Notes: generated by a model not told the origin, from the sequence alone. Positions 16,501 to 25,872 are shown, counted from the stretch's first letter. The stretch: 64,000 nt of DNA from an uncultured Oscillospiraceae bacterium (GCA_910588105.1 CAJUQD010000006.1:19914-83913), one strand, 5' to 3'. Numbers and translations are program-made.

Positions 16501-17700
16501 TCACAGCCGCTCCCGGATGGCACGCAGGAACTCCAGCCCGGTGACCTTCCGGGCGGGGGCCTCCCCCTCCCACAGCCCCGCCAGGTCGCCGGTCATCACG
16601 CCGCTTTCGATGGTGTCGATGGCAGCTCCCTCCAACTTGCGGGCAAAGGCGGTAAGCCCGGGCAGTCCGTCCAGCTCCCCCCGCTTACCAAGCGCCCCCG
16701 TCCAGGCAAACAGGGTGGCCATGGGGTTGGTGGACACCTGCTCCCCCTTCAAATGGCGGTAATAGTGCTGGGTGACGGTGCCGTGGGCGGCCTCATACTC
16801 GTAATTGCCGTCGGGGGACACCAGCACCGAGGTCATCATGGCCAGCGACCCGAAGGCGGTGGACACCATGTCGCTCATCACGTCGCCGTCGTAATTCTTG
16901 CAGGCCCAGATGAAGCCCCCCTTGGAGCGGATGACCCGGGCCACCGCGTCGTCAATGAGGGTGTAGAAATAGGTGACGCCCGCCTCCTCAAATTTGTCCC
17001 GGTACTCCTTCTCGTAAATCTCCGCAAAGATGTCCTTGAAGGTATGATCGTACTGCTTGGAAATGGTATCCTTGGTGGAGAACCACAGGTCCTGCTTTGT
17101 GTCCAGGGCGAACTGGAAGCAGGAACGGGCAAAGGATGCGATGGAATCCGCCACATTGAACTGCCCCTGGAGCACGCCCGGGCCGTCAAAGGTGTGGATG
17201 GCCCGGCGGGTCTCCACCCCGTCGACGGCGGTGAACACCAGCTCCGCCGTGCCGGGGCCGGGGACCTTGAACTCGGCGGCCTTGTACACATCCCCAAAGG
17301 CGTGGCGGGCGATGGTAATGGGGGCCTTCCAGTTCTTCACCACCGGGGTCAGCCCCTTCACCATGATGGGCGCGCGGAATACGGTGCCGTCCAGGATGGC
17401 CCGGATGGTGCCGTTGGGGGACTTCCACATCTGGGACAGCCTGTACTCCTCCACCCGCTGCTGGTTGGGGGTGATGGTGGCGCATTTGACAGCCACGCCG
17501 TATTTTTTATTCGCCTTGGCGGCGTCAATGGTCACCTGGTCCCCCGTCTCCTCCCGGTGCGGGAGGCCCAGGTCATAATACTCGGTCTTGAGGTCGATAT
17601 ATGGCTCCAGCAGCTCCTCCTTGATCTGCCGCCAGAGGATGCGGGTCATCTCGTCCCCGTCCATCTCCACCAGGGGGGTTTTCATTTGCAGCTTGTCCAT
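16501..17700 (-). CDS. icd: NADP-dependent isocitrate dehydrogenase
   Basis: 399 residues of the homodimeric, eukaryote-like isocitrate dehydrogenase type. It oxidatively decarboxylates isocitrate to 2-oxoglutarate with NADP+. Motifs are MDGDEMTRILW near the N-terminus, ATITPNQQRVEEY, SPNGTIRAILDGTVFR with substrate-binding Ser/Asn/Arg, the metal-binding region NYDGDVMSDMVSTAFGSLAMMTS and the NADP-site segment EAAHGTVTQHY. The ATG at 17700 follows AAGGAG. It stands as a monocistronic gene and supplies 2-oxoglutarate for the nearby gdhA reaction. Confidence 0.96.
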   Translation of the reverse strand: MDKLQMKTPLVEMDGDEMTRILWRQIKEELLEPYIDLKTEYYDLGLPHREETGDQVTIDAAKANKKYGVAVKCATITPNQQRVEEYRLSQMWKSPNGTIRAILDGTVFRAPIMVKGLTPVVKNWKAPITIARHAFGDVYKAAEFKVPGPGTAELVFTAVDGVETRRAIHTFDGPGVLQGQFNVADSIASFARSCFQFALDTKQDLWFSTKDTISKQYDHTFKDIFAEIYEKEYRDKFEEAGVTYFYTLIDDAVARVIRSKGGFIWACKNYDGDVMSDMVSTAFGSLAMMTSVLVSPDGNYEYEAAHGTVTQHYYRHLKGEQVSTNPMATLFAWTGALGKRGELDGLPGLTAFARKLEGAAIDTIESGVMTGDLAGLWEGEAPARKVTGLEFLRAIRERL

Positions 17701-17762
17701 GGGTCATCTCTCCTTTTGATATGAAAGGGCGGGGGCGGAAAACCGTCCCCGCCGCGTAATGT

Positions 17763-18863
17763 TCAATTCCAGGGGTCGTCCTTCGGTCCGATGGGGCCGG
17801 TTGGCCCAGGACCGGGGCCGGGAATGGTGGAGCGGGTGGACCAGGTATAATCAGTGGGCCCGTTCCAATTTGCGGGATCTGTAGGGGCGTTGGCCCCCCT
17901 GGCCCACTCGTAGAACTTCGCCATGGCCCCCGTCTCATAGGGACGCATCCAGAGGCCGATGACCGCGGAGCCGATAAAGGCAATCAGCATCACAAACAGG
18001 CCAATCCCGGCGCTGGCAATCATCCCCCCGATGTCATTCACATTACCGTAGGCCACCTGGACTGTGATGGGGACCACCAGGGCCATAATTCCCGCCATGC
18101 ACAGCCCAAAGGTCAGCAGATTCCAGCCGATGAAGGACAGCTGGAGGGTGAAGGCCTTGCCGATATTCCCCTGCATCAGCCGCTTGTTCTCCCGCAGGGC
18201 ATCCATGCCGGACAGGCCCTGGTCCAGCAGCACATAGTCCACCAGGGCATAGCGCACGGACACCCACATCATGCCCGCCACCAGCACCGCCAGGGCGGCC
18301 AGCACCAACAGCATCGTCAGCACCACCGACTCAGTGAGTGCCGCTATCACTATGGCCGCCACCAGCACAACGGCGTATACCAGCGCCACCGGCAGCGACC
18401 ACAGGAAGATGAAAATGCCCTCGAGGACGCAGGTTATCAGCACGCCGCCGATGCGGGGAAAGGCACAGAACAGCTTCCCCGCGTCCGGATTCTCCCCCCG
18501 GACCATGGACAGGGCGTAGCCCTCGTAGCCCACGCCCATGACGCCCTGCCACAGGCAGAGGACGATGGTCACCACCACCCCCACCACCATAAGGCTCATC
18601 AGGGCTCCCGGCCCACGGCTCATGAAGTCCAGGAGCGCCTGCTCCACGGCCTCCTCCATGTCATAGCCCACCATGACGTAGGCCGCCAGCCGCTCGCTGT
18701 AGCTGCCGATCCCACCGGTGAACAGGTTGTTCACAAAATTCACGATCCCCGTGCCCACAGACACCATTACGGAGAACAGCAGCGTCATCAGCATGGGATT
18801 GGGCCTGGTGCTGCGCATGGCCGCCTTGACGCTCAGCTTCAGCTGTGCGCGGTCGTATTGCAT
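17763..18863 (-). CDS. DUF975-like integral membrane protein
   Basis: About 366 residues. A short N-terminal region (QYDRAQLKLSVKAAMR) typical of DUF975 proteins is followed by about six hydrophobic segments. The cytoplasmic tail is unusually rich in Pro/Gly/Thr/Trp (IPGPGPGPTGPIGPKDDPWN at the end). The frame is open to 18944, but tandem ATGs at 18866 and 18863 follow GAGGAGG; the second has better spacing. Function unknown. It lies downstream of the flotillin gene on the same strand, separated by a strong hairpin. Confidence 0.75.
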   Translation of the reverse strand: MQYDRAQLKLSVKAAMRSTRPNPMLMTLLFSVMVSVGTGIVNFVNNLFTGGIGSYSERLAAYVMVGYDMEEAVEQALLDFMSRGPGALMSLMVVGVVVTIVLCLWQGVMGVGYEGYALSMVRGENPDAGKLFCAFPRIGGVLITCVLEGIFIFLWSLPVALVYAVVLVAAIVIAALTESVVLTMLLVLAALAVLVAGMMWVSVRYALVDYVLLDQGLSGMDALRENKRLMQGNIGKAFTLQLSFIGWNLLTFGLCMAGIMALVVPITVQVAYGNVNDIGGMIASAGIGLFVMLIAFIGSAVIGLWMRPYETGAMAKFYEWARGANAPTDPANWNGPTDYTWSTRSTIPGPGPGPTGPIGPKDDPWN

Positions 18864-19005
18864 CATAATGCCTCCTCTTCTCTTCTCACCGCTCCGGGCG
18901 GCTGTCCTGTCTATTATAGCGCAGCGGCACAGGAATTGCAACAAAAACAGCCGCCCCAGGCGGGCTTCCCCACAGCTTCCCCGCCGGTCCGGCCGGAAAT
19001 GACGG

Positions 19006-19041
19006 AAGGGCCCCTGATTTTATCGGAAATCAGGGGCCCTT
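19006..19041. terminator. Strong hairpin between flotillin and DUF975-like genes
   Basis: Perfect 15-bp stem AAGGGCCCCTGATTT / AAATCAGGGGCCCTT with a TATCGG loop. A T-rich run follows on the plus side only, so termination of the minus-strand flotillin transcript would be weaker; it may act as an RNA-stabilising 3' end. Confidence 0.6.
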
Positions 19042-19063
19042 CTTATATTTTTGAGCTGCCGCC

Positions 19064-20578
19064 TCACTGCTCCGGGGGCGCGTCCTCCCCTGCGGGGGCG
19101 CTCCCCGCCGGGTTCTGGGCCACGGGGCCTTGGATGATAACCGTCTTATCCTCCCCGCCCGCCAGCCTGCCGCCTAGCATACCGGCCACCAGGGACTTGA
19201 CGTCGATGCCCATACTCTGGGTGATCCCCTCGGTGACCTGGGACGTGCCGGTGATGATGTCCTCCAGCAGCTTGGCGCTGTTCCCCTCGCCATACATGGT
19301 GATCTTGTCCACCTTGGACAAGGGCTCAGCCACGTGGCGCGCGATCTCGGGCAGAGCCTGCATGACCATCTCGATAACGGCGGCCTCTCCGTACTTTTTC
19401 ATGGCCTCCGCTTTCTTGTCGATGCCCTCCGCCTCCGCCAACGCTCTGGCCCGGATGGCCTCGGCCTCCGCCTTGCCCACGGCGGCGATGCCCTCCGCCT
19501 CCTGCTCCTTGGCGTACTTCTGGGCCTCGGCGATCTTTCTCTCGGCCTGGGCCCGCTGCTCCTGCTCATAACGGGCGGCCTCCGCGTCCTTCTGGCGCTT
19601 GAACAGCGCAGCTTCCGCCTCCTGCTGCTGGCGGTAGCGCTCGGCGTCCGCCTTGGCGCGTATGTCCGCCTCCAGCGTCTGCTTCTGCACCTCAACCTCC
19701 GCCTGCTTCAGCTCGGCCTGGCGCTGGGTCTTGGCAATCTCCGCATTGACGGTGGCGGTCTCAATGCTCTTGCGCTGCTCCTGGCTCTGGATCTCATAGG
19801 CGGCGTCGGCCTCGGCCTTTTTGCCGTCTGCCAGGATCTTCAGCTCCGCCCGCCGGATTTCCAGCTCCGTCTGCTTCTGGGCGATCTGGGTGTCCGCCTG
19901 GACCCTGGCCTCGTTGGATTCCCGCTCCGCCTGGGCCTGGGCGATGGCGATGTCCCGGTCGGCCTGGGCCTTGGCAATGGCGGCGTTTTTCTTGATGAGG
20001 CTGGTGTTGTCCGCGCCCAGGTCCTTGATGAGCCCATTCTCATCGGTGACGTTCTGGATATTGCAGGAAAGGATCTCAATGCCCAGCTTGTCCATGTCCT
20101 TGCTGGCCTTCTGCATCACCTGGTCGGAAAAGGAGTCCCGGTCCGTATTAATCTCCTTGAGGGACAGGGTGCCGATGATTTCACGCATATTGCCCTGGAG
20201 GGAATCCTGGAGGTCCCGGGTGATCTCCTCCGGGCGCTTGTTCAGGAAGTTCTTGGCCGCCAGCTTGATGCCGTCCGCCAAGGGCGAGATGCGCACCTTC
20301 GCCACGGCGTCCACATTCACGTTGATGAAGTCGCTGGTGGGGACGGACTGCTCCGTCTTGATGTCCACCGTCATCTGGCCCAGGTACAGCTTATCCAGGC
20401 GCTCGAAAATGGGTACGCGGATGCCGGCCCGCCCGATGAGCACCTTGCTCTCCTTCTTGAGGCCGGAGATGATGTAGGCCTGGTCGGGCGGGGCCTTGAC
20501 ATAGCCCAGCAGAATGATGACGAGCACCACGGCCACAGGCACGATAATATAAAGCGCGGTCAGAATGTTTTCCAGCAT
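19064..20578 (-). CDS. Flotillin-family (SPFH) membrane scaffold protein
   Basis: 504 residues: an N-terminal membrane hairpin (~residues 5-26), an SPFH/band-7 domain (~residues 28-200), a very long Ala/Glu/Lys/Arg coiled coil (~residues 205-400, many AEA/QAEA repeats) and a C-terminal oligomerisation region ending in Pro/Ala-rich sequence. This is the YuaG/FloT type that organises membrane microdomains. ATG 20578 with AAAGGAGGAG is chosen over an in-frame upstream codon. The gene immediately upstream on the same strand encodes the ribbon-helix-helix fusion protein, so the two may be co-expressed. Confidence 0.93.
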   Translation of the reverse strand: MLENILTALYIIVPVAVVLVIILLGYVKAPPDQAYIISGLKKESKVLIGRAGIRVPIFERLDKLYLGQMTVDIKTEQSVPTSDFINVNVDAVAKVRISPLADGIKLAAKNFLNKRPEEITRDLQDSLQGNMREIIGTLSLKEINTDRDSFSDQVMQKASKDMDKLGIEILSCNIQNVTDENGLIKDLGADNTSLIKKNAAIAKAQADRDIAIAQAQAERESNEARVQADTQIAQKQTELEIRRAELKILADGKKAEADAAYEIQSQEQRKSIETATVNAEIAKTQRQAELKQAEVEVQKQTLEADIRAKADAERYRQQQEAEAALFKRQKDAEAARYEQEQRAQAERKIAEAQKYAKEQEAEGIAAVGKAEAEAIRARALAEAEGIDKKAEAMKKYGEAAVIEMVMQALPEIARHVAEPLSKVDKITMYGEGNSAKLLEDIITGTSQVTEGITQSMGIDVKSLVAGMLGGRLAGGEDKTVIIQGPVAQNPAGSAPAGEDAPPEQ

Positions 20579-20691
20579 GGGGACTCCTCCTTTCAAATTA
20601 CAAGCCCTGCGTTTCCTATATCAAACAAGCCGGGACAACGGCTTTTAACGTGGCATAAAGCCATGGCCGCATCTCAACAGCTTGGAGCTTC

Positions 20692-21753
20692 TCAGCTGTC
20701 CGGCTGCATACCGCCCGCCGTCTCCCCCCGCATGGCCGCAAGCCTTTCCAGTGCGGCCACCTCCGCCTCCAGGCTGCGCCCGTCCCACTCCTGACGGGCC
20801 CGCCTGTTTTCGGCGATCACCTGGGTGAGTATGTTGATCACCCGCAGGCACAGCGCCGCCTTTTCTCCCACGTCCCCGGCCTCCCGCTCCGCCCGGCCCA
20901 GCTCTTGGAGGGTGAGCTCCAGCGTCTGGAGGTATTCGCCCTCCAGGCGGACCCCGGCCTGCTCCTCCAGCCCGTCGAATTCCCGGATAACCAGCGCCTC
21001 CAGCCCCTCTAGGGCAGCGAGCACATAGGCGGTTCCCACGGGAGCCGCAGCCTTCCGAATCCGCGCCACGACGGCGCGCCCCCCGCCGGTGCAGGCGGCG
21101 GAGTACAAATAGCGCCGCATCACAGGGACGAGGCTGTCAAACTTCTGGGACACGGCGGCAAGCCGCCGCCCGTATTCCTCAAAGCCGCCGCCCCCCTCCG
21201 AACACGATTTCATATCGGGAATCAGGGTGCGCTCCAGTTCCAGCAGCTCCCCCGCGATGGACGAGAGGCCGTCAATATACTCATCCAGGATGCCCAGATC
21301 CTTTCCCTCCAGCGCCCCGGCGTCCTGGCCGGAGAACAACCGTCCAACGGCGTTGGACACCTGTGCGGACTTGTCCTTGAGCTCGTCGCCGCACAACAGC
21401 CGGATCTGTTCCATGGGAAGCCCCGTGATGGAGGCCGGGATGGCGACATGCACGGCGGTCAGGGAGCGCCTGATTTCCCCACACAACAACTCCAGCCGGT
21501 CCCGCCTCCGGGCCAGTCCGAGCCCGCACTCCCCGTAGTTCTCCCCAAAATCCCCATGGCAACGCTGCCGCCGGGCCAAGCGCAAATCCGGGCATTCCGC
21601 CGTAACTTCAAAGGGAATCCGCTTCTCCTTGCCCACCTTTTTCGCGAAAACGGTAAAGGCGGCGGTCATGCTCAGCCCCATCTCCCGGCATGCCTGCTCC
21701 ATGCTTTTCTTTGTCTCTTCATCCAAACGGAAGTTAATCATAACCTGTCCCAT
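20692..21753 (-). CDS. DinJ/RelB-like ribbon-helix-helix domain fused to a large helical domain
   Basis: 353 residues. Residues 1-50 match the RelB/DinJ antitoxin fold: MGQVMINFRLDEETKKSMEQ, then ACREMGLSMTAAFTVFAKKV, then IPFEVTAE. Typical DinJ proteins end near residue 90, but here about 300 further residues follow. They are strongly helical, Leu/Glu/Arg-rich, with small-residue linkers, and without catalytic motifs that I recognise. No RelE/YafQ-like toxin gene is adjacent; flotillin lies 114 bp downstream on the same strand. It may be a DNA-binding regulator with a sensor or toxin-like C-terminal domain. I do not recognise the C-terminal family. Confidence 0.7.
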   Translation of the reverse strand: MGQVMINFRLDEETKKSMEQACREMGLSMTAAFTVFAKKVGKEKRIPFEVTAECPDLRLARRQRCHGDFGENYGECGLGLARRRDRLELLCGEIRRSLTAVHVAIPASITGLPMEQIRLLCGDELKDKSAQVSNAVGRLFSGQDAGALEGKDLGILDEYIDGLSSIAGELLELERTLIPDMKSCSEGGGGFEEYGRRLAAVSQKFDSLVPVMRRYLYSAACTGGGRAVVARIRKAAAPVGTAYVLAALEGLEALVIREFDGLEEQAGVRLEGEYLQTLELTLQELGRAEREAGDVGEKAALCLRVINILTQVIAENRRARQEWDGRSLEAEVAALERLAAMRGETAGGMQPDS

Positions 21754-21870
21754 GGCCTCCGCCCCCCTTTCGATATAGTTATATTATACCATTTGTAAAG
21801 CAAATTGCAATATTTTTCTTTACGTCTGACGGAAAATTCTGGCTATCCCGCCGGACATGCCGCCCGACAC

Positions 21871-21907
21871 GGCAAAAAAGCCGCCCCTGCGGGGCGGCTT
21901 TTTTGCC
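21871..21907. terminator. Bidirectional terminator
   Basis: Perfect 17-bp stem (core AAAAAAGCCGCCCC / GGGGCGGCTTTTTT) with loop TGC. A and T tracts inside the arms make it a good terminator in both directions. It lies between the P-type ATPase 3' end (21916) and the 5' side of the RHH fusion gene. Confidence 0.9.
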
Positions 21908-21915
21908 TCACGTAT

Positions 21916-24423
21916 TCATGCTTTTTCCCGGCGGGGGCGCTCCGATTCCTTGATTAACCGCCTGCACAGCACAATCAGACGCTCCGCCACGTCCACCGCC
22001 CGCTCCAGGGCATAGATCACCGACGGGGTGAGTAGCAAAAACACCACGATCACCAGCCCCGACTGGAAATCCAGCGGCGTAAGCTGGAAGAAGCCGCCGA
22101 AGCCCAGCACAGCGATGACAAAGGCCCCCGTCATTGCCCCCAGCAGCGTCCAGCGCTTCCAGTCCAGCGGGCGGGAGATGTAGTACAGCACCAGCAGTCC
22201 CACCTCGCCCATGATGACGGTAGCCAGGGTGGACAGCGTGACCCGCTCGAAGGAGAAGGCCAGGGTGAACAGCTCAATGCCCACAATGAGCAGCACGTTG
22301 GTCAGCCCCCCCGGCAGGGCCCGGCGCAGCACGTTGGTCATAAACCGGCCCTTGACGATCTCATGGTTGGGCTCCAGCGCCAGCACGAAGGAGGGTGCGC
22401 CGATGGTCAGGGCACTGATGAGGGTGAGCTGGATGGGGATAAAGGGATAGGGGAAGCCTGCGAACAGGTTGATGAGGGACAAGAATAACGACATGATGTT
22501 CTTCACCAGATACAGCGCCGCCGCCCGCTGGATATTGTTGATGACCCGCCGCCCCTCCTGCACTACCTGGGGCATGGAGGCGAAATTGGAGTCCAGTAGC
22601 ACCACCTGGGCCACCTGGCAGGCCGCCTCCGCCCCGGAGGCCATGGCGATGCCGCAGTCCGCGTCCTTCAGGGCCAGCACGTCGTTGACACCGTCCCCCG
22701 TCATAGCCACGGTGTGGCCCGCCTTTTGCAGCGCCTTCACCAGCTTGCGCTTCTGATCCGGGGTCACCCGACCGAACACGGTGTAATCCCGCACCGCTCG
22801 GGCGTAGTCGCCGGGCTCCTTCAGGGTAGCGGCGTCCACAAAGCGCTCCGCCCCTTTGATCCCCGCCTCCATGGCCACGGCGGACACGGTGGAGGGGTTG
22901 TCCCCCGAGATCACCTTCACCTCCACCCCCTGCTGGGCAAAGTAGCGGAAGGTGTCCGGGGCCTCCGCCCGGACGGGGTTGCTGATAACCGCCAGGGCCA
23001 GCGGCTCCACCGCCCCCGCGATCCCCCCCTCCATGGTGGGGGCATTGGCGCATTTCGCCAGCAGCAGCACCCGGCAGCCCTGCTCCTGATAGGGGGTGAC
23101 CATGTGCTCCAGGTCGGCGTACCGGGCCTTCATGATAAACTCCGGCGCGCCCACCACATAGGCGCCATATCCCCGGAACACCACCGCCGACCACTTGTTG
23201 GCCGAGGTGAAGGGCACGGTACGCTCCACCTGCCAGATGGAGGACTTATGAAAGCGCTGGGCCATGGCCCGGGCGGTGTCGTTGTCCGCGTCGATGGCCT
23301 GGTAATAGGCGTTGAGGATCTCCTCCACCCTGGTCCCGGGGCAGCGGTCCTCGTCCAGGGGGACCACCTCCCGCACCGACATCTCCGGCTGGGTGATGGT
23401 GCCTGTCTTGTCCACACACAAAACGTCCACGTGGGCCAGGGTCTCCACCGCGCTCATCTCGTGCACCAGGGTCTGCCGCTGGGCCAGGCGCATGACGGAC
23501 ACCGCCAGAGCCACGCTGGTGAGCAGGTACAGCCCCTCGGGGATCATGCCGATGAGGGCGGCCACCACGGCGGGCACCGCGTCGGAAAACACGTTCTCCT
23601 GCACCACCAGTTCGTTGTAGAACAGGGCCGCCCCGATGGGGATCAGGGCGAAACCGATGAAGCGGATCAGCTTGTCCAGCGACTTCATCATCTCCGAACG
23701 GCCCACCCCCTGGTCGGCCTTGGCCTCCAGAGACAGCCGGGAAGCATAGCTGGCCGCCCCCACCCGATCCAGACGGGCGCGGCATTTGCCGGACACCACA
23801 AAGCTGCCGCTGAGCAGCTCATCGCCGGGGTTCTTTGTGATGGGGTCGGCCTCGCCGGTGATGAGGGCCTCGTTTACCGTCACCTGGCCGGACATCACCG
23901 GGCCGTCGGCGGGGATCTGATCCCCCGCGCCCAGCTCCACAATGTCCTCCCGCACCAGCTTGTGGACGGGGACGGTGCCCAACTGGCCGTCCCGCACTAC
24001 CTTCACCCTGGCCTCGCTGAGCAAGGTGAGCTTTTCCAGGGTGGCCCGGGAGCGCAGCTGCTGGATAATGCCGATGACGGAGTTGACCACGGCGATGCCC
24101 AAAAACATCATGTCCCGGAAGTTGCCCGACACCACCAGCAGCGCCGCCAACACCACAAACACCAGGTTAAAGAAGGTCAGGGTGTTCTCCCGGATGATCT
24201 GGCCGGTGGTCTTGGCGTTGGAGGCCACCGCCTCGTTGCCCAGCCCCCGCTCCAGCAGCTCGGACGCCTGGGCCGTGGTCAGCCCCAGCTTAGGGTCGGG
24301 AAAAATGCGCTCCGGCTCCCGGCGGTCCCGGGCGGGGCGCTCCTCCCGCCTGCGGGGACGCTCCTTGCCGTTCCGTCCGCGCCTGGGGGGCGGGGCCTGC
24401 TGCGCTTGTGCTGAATGAGCCAT
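21916..24423 (-). CDS. Cation-translocating P-type ATPase (CtpE/Exp7-like)
   Basis: 835 residues. The basic, Pro/Arg-rich N-terminus (~50 residues) is followed by the full P-type ATPase layout: actuator loop with ALITGEADP, membrane segment IPEGLYLLTSVAL, phosphorylation motif CVDKTGTIT, nucleotide-binding domain, TGDGVND hinge motif, and C-terminal helices. The IPEGL membrane motif with the compact form resembles the CtpE/Exp7 group, linked to Ca2+ or other divalent ions in some species; the ion here is not known. ATG 24423 is preceded by AAGGAG at seven bases. It is a single-gene unit with a strong terminator. Confidence 0.92.
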   Translation of the reverse strand: MAHSAQAQQAPPPRRGRNGKERPRRREERPARDRREPERIFPDPKLGLTTAQASELLERGLGNEAVASNAKTTGQIIRENTLTFFNLVFVVLAALLVVSGNFRDMMFLGIAVVNSVIGIIQQLRSRATLEKLTLLSEARVKVVRDGQLGTVPVHKLVREDIVELGAGDQIPADGPVMSGQVTVNEALITGEADPITKNPGDELLSGSFVVSGKCRARLDRVGAASYASRLSLEAKADQGVGRSEMMKSLDKLIRFIGFALIPIGAALFYNELVVQENVFSDAVPAVVAALIGMIPEGLYLLTSVALAVSVMRLAQRQTLVHEMSAVETLAHVDVLCVDKTGTITQPEMSVREVVPLDEDRCPGTRVEEILNAYYQAIDADNDTARAMAQRFHKSSIWQVERTVPFTSANKWSAVVFRGYGAYVVGAPEFIMKARYADLEHMVTPYQEQGCRVLLLAKCANAPTMEGGIAGAVEPLALAVISNPVRAEAPDTFRYFAQQGVEVKVISGDNPSTVSAVAMEAGIKGAERFVDAATLKEPGDYARAVRDYTVFGRVTPDQKRKLVKALQKAGHTVAMTGDGVNDVLALKDADCGIAMASGAEAACQVAQVVLLDSNFASMPQVVQEGRRVINNIQRAAALYLVKNIMSLFLSLINLFAGFPYPFIPIQLTLISALTIGAPSFVLALEPNHEIVKGRFMTNVLRRALPGGLTNVLLIVGIELFTLAFSFERVTLSTLATVIMGEVGLLVLYYISRPLDWKRWTLLGAMTGAFVIAVLGFGGFFQLTPLDFQSGLVIVVFLLLTPSVIYALERAVDVAERLIVLCRRLIKESERPRREKA

Positions 24424-24528
24424 AGGTAAGCTCCTTTTTGTCATAGTTTGGGGAATCATGGCATATCATACCACATAAAAGGGTTGGCGTAAACCGCCAA
24501 CCCTTTAACGTTTTGTTAAATTCGACAA

Positions 24529-24596
24529 ACGAGAAGCGCGAAGCCGCGCATCGCGGACAGGCGAAGCGTGACAACGAGAAGCGCGGAGCTGCCGTG
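24529..24596 (+). repeat. Dispersed repeat family A, partial copy 4
   Basis: It shares GCGGACA, GCGTGACAA and GAAGCG..GAGCT in order and spacing with the end of the 28.5-kb copy, and itself carries GAGAAGCGCG twice (24530 and 24575). It lies between the promoters/5' side of the P-type ATPase and the 3' end of the histidine kinase gene. Confidence 0.5.
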
Positions 24597-24609
24597 AACC
24601 ACACTTCCC

Positions 24610-25509
24610 TCAGACCGTCCACCTGACCTCCACCGTGAACACACCATCCTCCCATCGGGCGGCAACGGTGTGCCCCATCCGCTCCGCCAGGGCTTTGACG
24701 ATGGCAAGCCCCAGCCCGGTGCTCTGCCCCGTGCGCATCTTGTCGGCGGTGTAGAACCGCTCGAACACATGGGCGGCGTCCTCGGCGGTGAGCCCATCCG
24801 CCCGGTTGGAAAAGGCGGACACCACGGCGTTCCCCTCCCGGTACAGCTTGACGGCCAGGGTGTCCTCCCCATGGCGCAGGGCGTTGGTGAGCAGGTTGGA
24901 GAAGATCCGGGTCACCGCCCCGCCGTCTGCCCACACCGGGGGCATGTCTGGGGCGATGTCCACCTCCATGACCAGGCCGCTCTCCTCAATCTGCTCGTAG
25001 GCGGCCGCCAGCTGGTCGGACAGCGCCCGGCCCAGATCCACCTTATCCCTCTCCAGGGGCAGCTCCCCTCCCTCGATCCGGGACAGGTCATAGAAGGCGG
25101 CGATGAAGGTCTGGAGGGTTCGGGCCCTCCCCTCGATCACCGACAGGTACTCCACCCTTTTCCCTGGAGACAGCCCCTCCCCCTCCAACAGCTGCAAATA
25201 GCCCAGGATGGAGGTCAGCGGCGTGCGCAGGTCGTGGGACACGTTGGCGATCTGCTGCCGCAGCTCCTGTTCCTTCCGATGGTAGACCGCCCGCTCCTCC
25301 TGGCGCAGCTCCAGCAGCTCGTTGAGGCAGACCAGCAGCTCCTCCGCCCCGGCGCTGGGGCAGGGCAGGGAGAGGCGGGCGGTGGTCTCGTCGGCCATCT
25401 GCTCCCGCATCCGGCGGGCGGCCCGATGAAGCCCCCGCTCCAGCGTGATCTGCCGCCCGATGAGGACGGCACACAGCAGGGCCAACAGGACAATCAGGAC
25501 GGTTTTCAT
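24610..25509 (-). CDS. Sensor histidine kinase of an ABC-linked two-component system
   Basis: 299 residues. A single N-terminal membrane segment (~residues 2-18) precedes a short linker and coiled coil, HisKA with NVSHDLRTPLTS (phospho-acceptor His, ~residue 90), then HATPase with N box NLLTNALRHG, and G boxes (GQSTGLGLAIVK). There is no extracellular sensor domain, so the signal probably reaches it through a membrane partner. That is common for kinases paired with peptide-antibiotic ABC transporters. ATG 25509 follows GGGAGGG. It is the last gene of the operon. Confidence 0.92.
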   Translation of the reverse strand: MKTVLIVLLALLCAVLIGRQITLERGLHRAARRMREQMADETTARLSLPCPSAGAEELLVCLNELLELRQEERAVYHRKEQELRQQIANVSHDLRTPLTSILGYLQLLEGEGLSPGKRVEYLSVIEGRARTLQTFIAAFYDLSRIEGGELPLERDKVDLGRALSDQLAAAYEQIEESGLVMEVDIAPDMPPVWADGGAVTRIFSNLLTNALRHGEDTLAVKLYREGNAVVSAFSNRADGLTAEDAAHVFERFYTADKMRTGQSTGLGLAIVKALAERMGHTVAARWEDGVFTVEVRWTV

Positions 25510-25529
25510 AAAAGCCCTCCCTTCAGCCG

Positions 25530-25712
25530 TCAAATGATTCTAAACATGATGAGGAAAAGCACCAGTAAAAGTACCAGCAGTACCGCTTTCACATACCAGG
25601 GCGAGCGGTCCCCCCGGCTGGCCCACAGCCCCGCCAAGATCAGGAGGACAGGGCCGAGAATGCCCAGCGGGCCCATCATCACCAGCCGAACCAAAAAATT
25701 CCACAGATCCAT
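25530..25712 (-). CDS. Small two-helix membrane protein in the TCS/ABC operon
   Basis: 60 residues with two hydrophobic helices (FLVRLVMMGPLGILGPVLLI and the C-terminal VLLVLLLVLFLIM) joined by a short basic loop (SRGDRSP), and almost no other sequence. ATG 25712 lies five bases after AGGTGG; ATG 25715 and GTG 25721 are alternatives. It sits 20 bp before the kinase gene and directly after a 17-codon ORF. Likely a membrane accessory to the transporter or kinase; no family recognised. Confidence 0.65.
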   Translation of the reverse strand: MDLWNFLVRLVMMGPLGILGPVLLILAGLWASRGDRSPWYVKAVLLVLLLVLFLIMFRII

Positions 25713-25721
25713 CATCTCCAC

Positions 25722-25775
25722 CTAAAGAGCGGCAGGCAGCGTGTCAAGTAGGAGCACCACAAACAGCGTTTTCAT
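25722..25775 (-). CDS. Possible 17-residue hydrophobic leader peptide
   Basis: The ATG at 25775, with AGAGGTG seven bases upstream, encodes MKTLFVVLLLDTLPAAL and stops at 25722-25724. The TAG overlaps the ribosome-binding region of the next gene, so ribosomes finishing it could feed the 60-residue protein. It may be a translational leader or simply a chance ORF. Codon evidence is too short to decide. Confidence 0.35.
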   Translation of the reverse strand: MKTLFVVLLLDTLPAAL

Positions 25776-25829
25776 AGGACACCTCTTCTTCACCACGTTC
25801 AGGAGGGGCGCCTGCCTTCGCGCTTCCGA

Positions 25830-25872
25830 AAACGGCTTTCGCCGGGCCTCCCGGCCCGGCTGAAAGCCGTTT
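25830..25872. terminator. Large hairpin inside the TCS/ABC operon
   Basis: AAACGGCTTTC (25830-25840) pairs perfectly with GAAAGCCGTTT (25862-25872), and inner CCGGGCC/GGCCCGG extends the stem around a TCC loop. No T tract follows on the minus strand, so it is more likely an mRNA-processing or stability element separating transporter genes from the kinase part. Its edge touches the stop codon of the 26-residue ORF. Confidence 0.6.
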
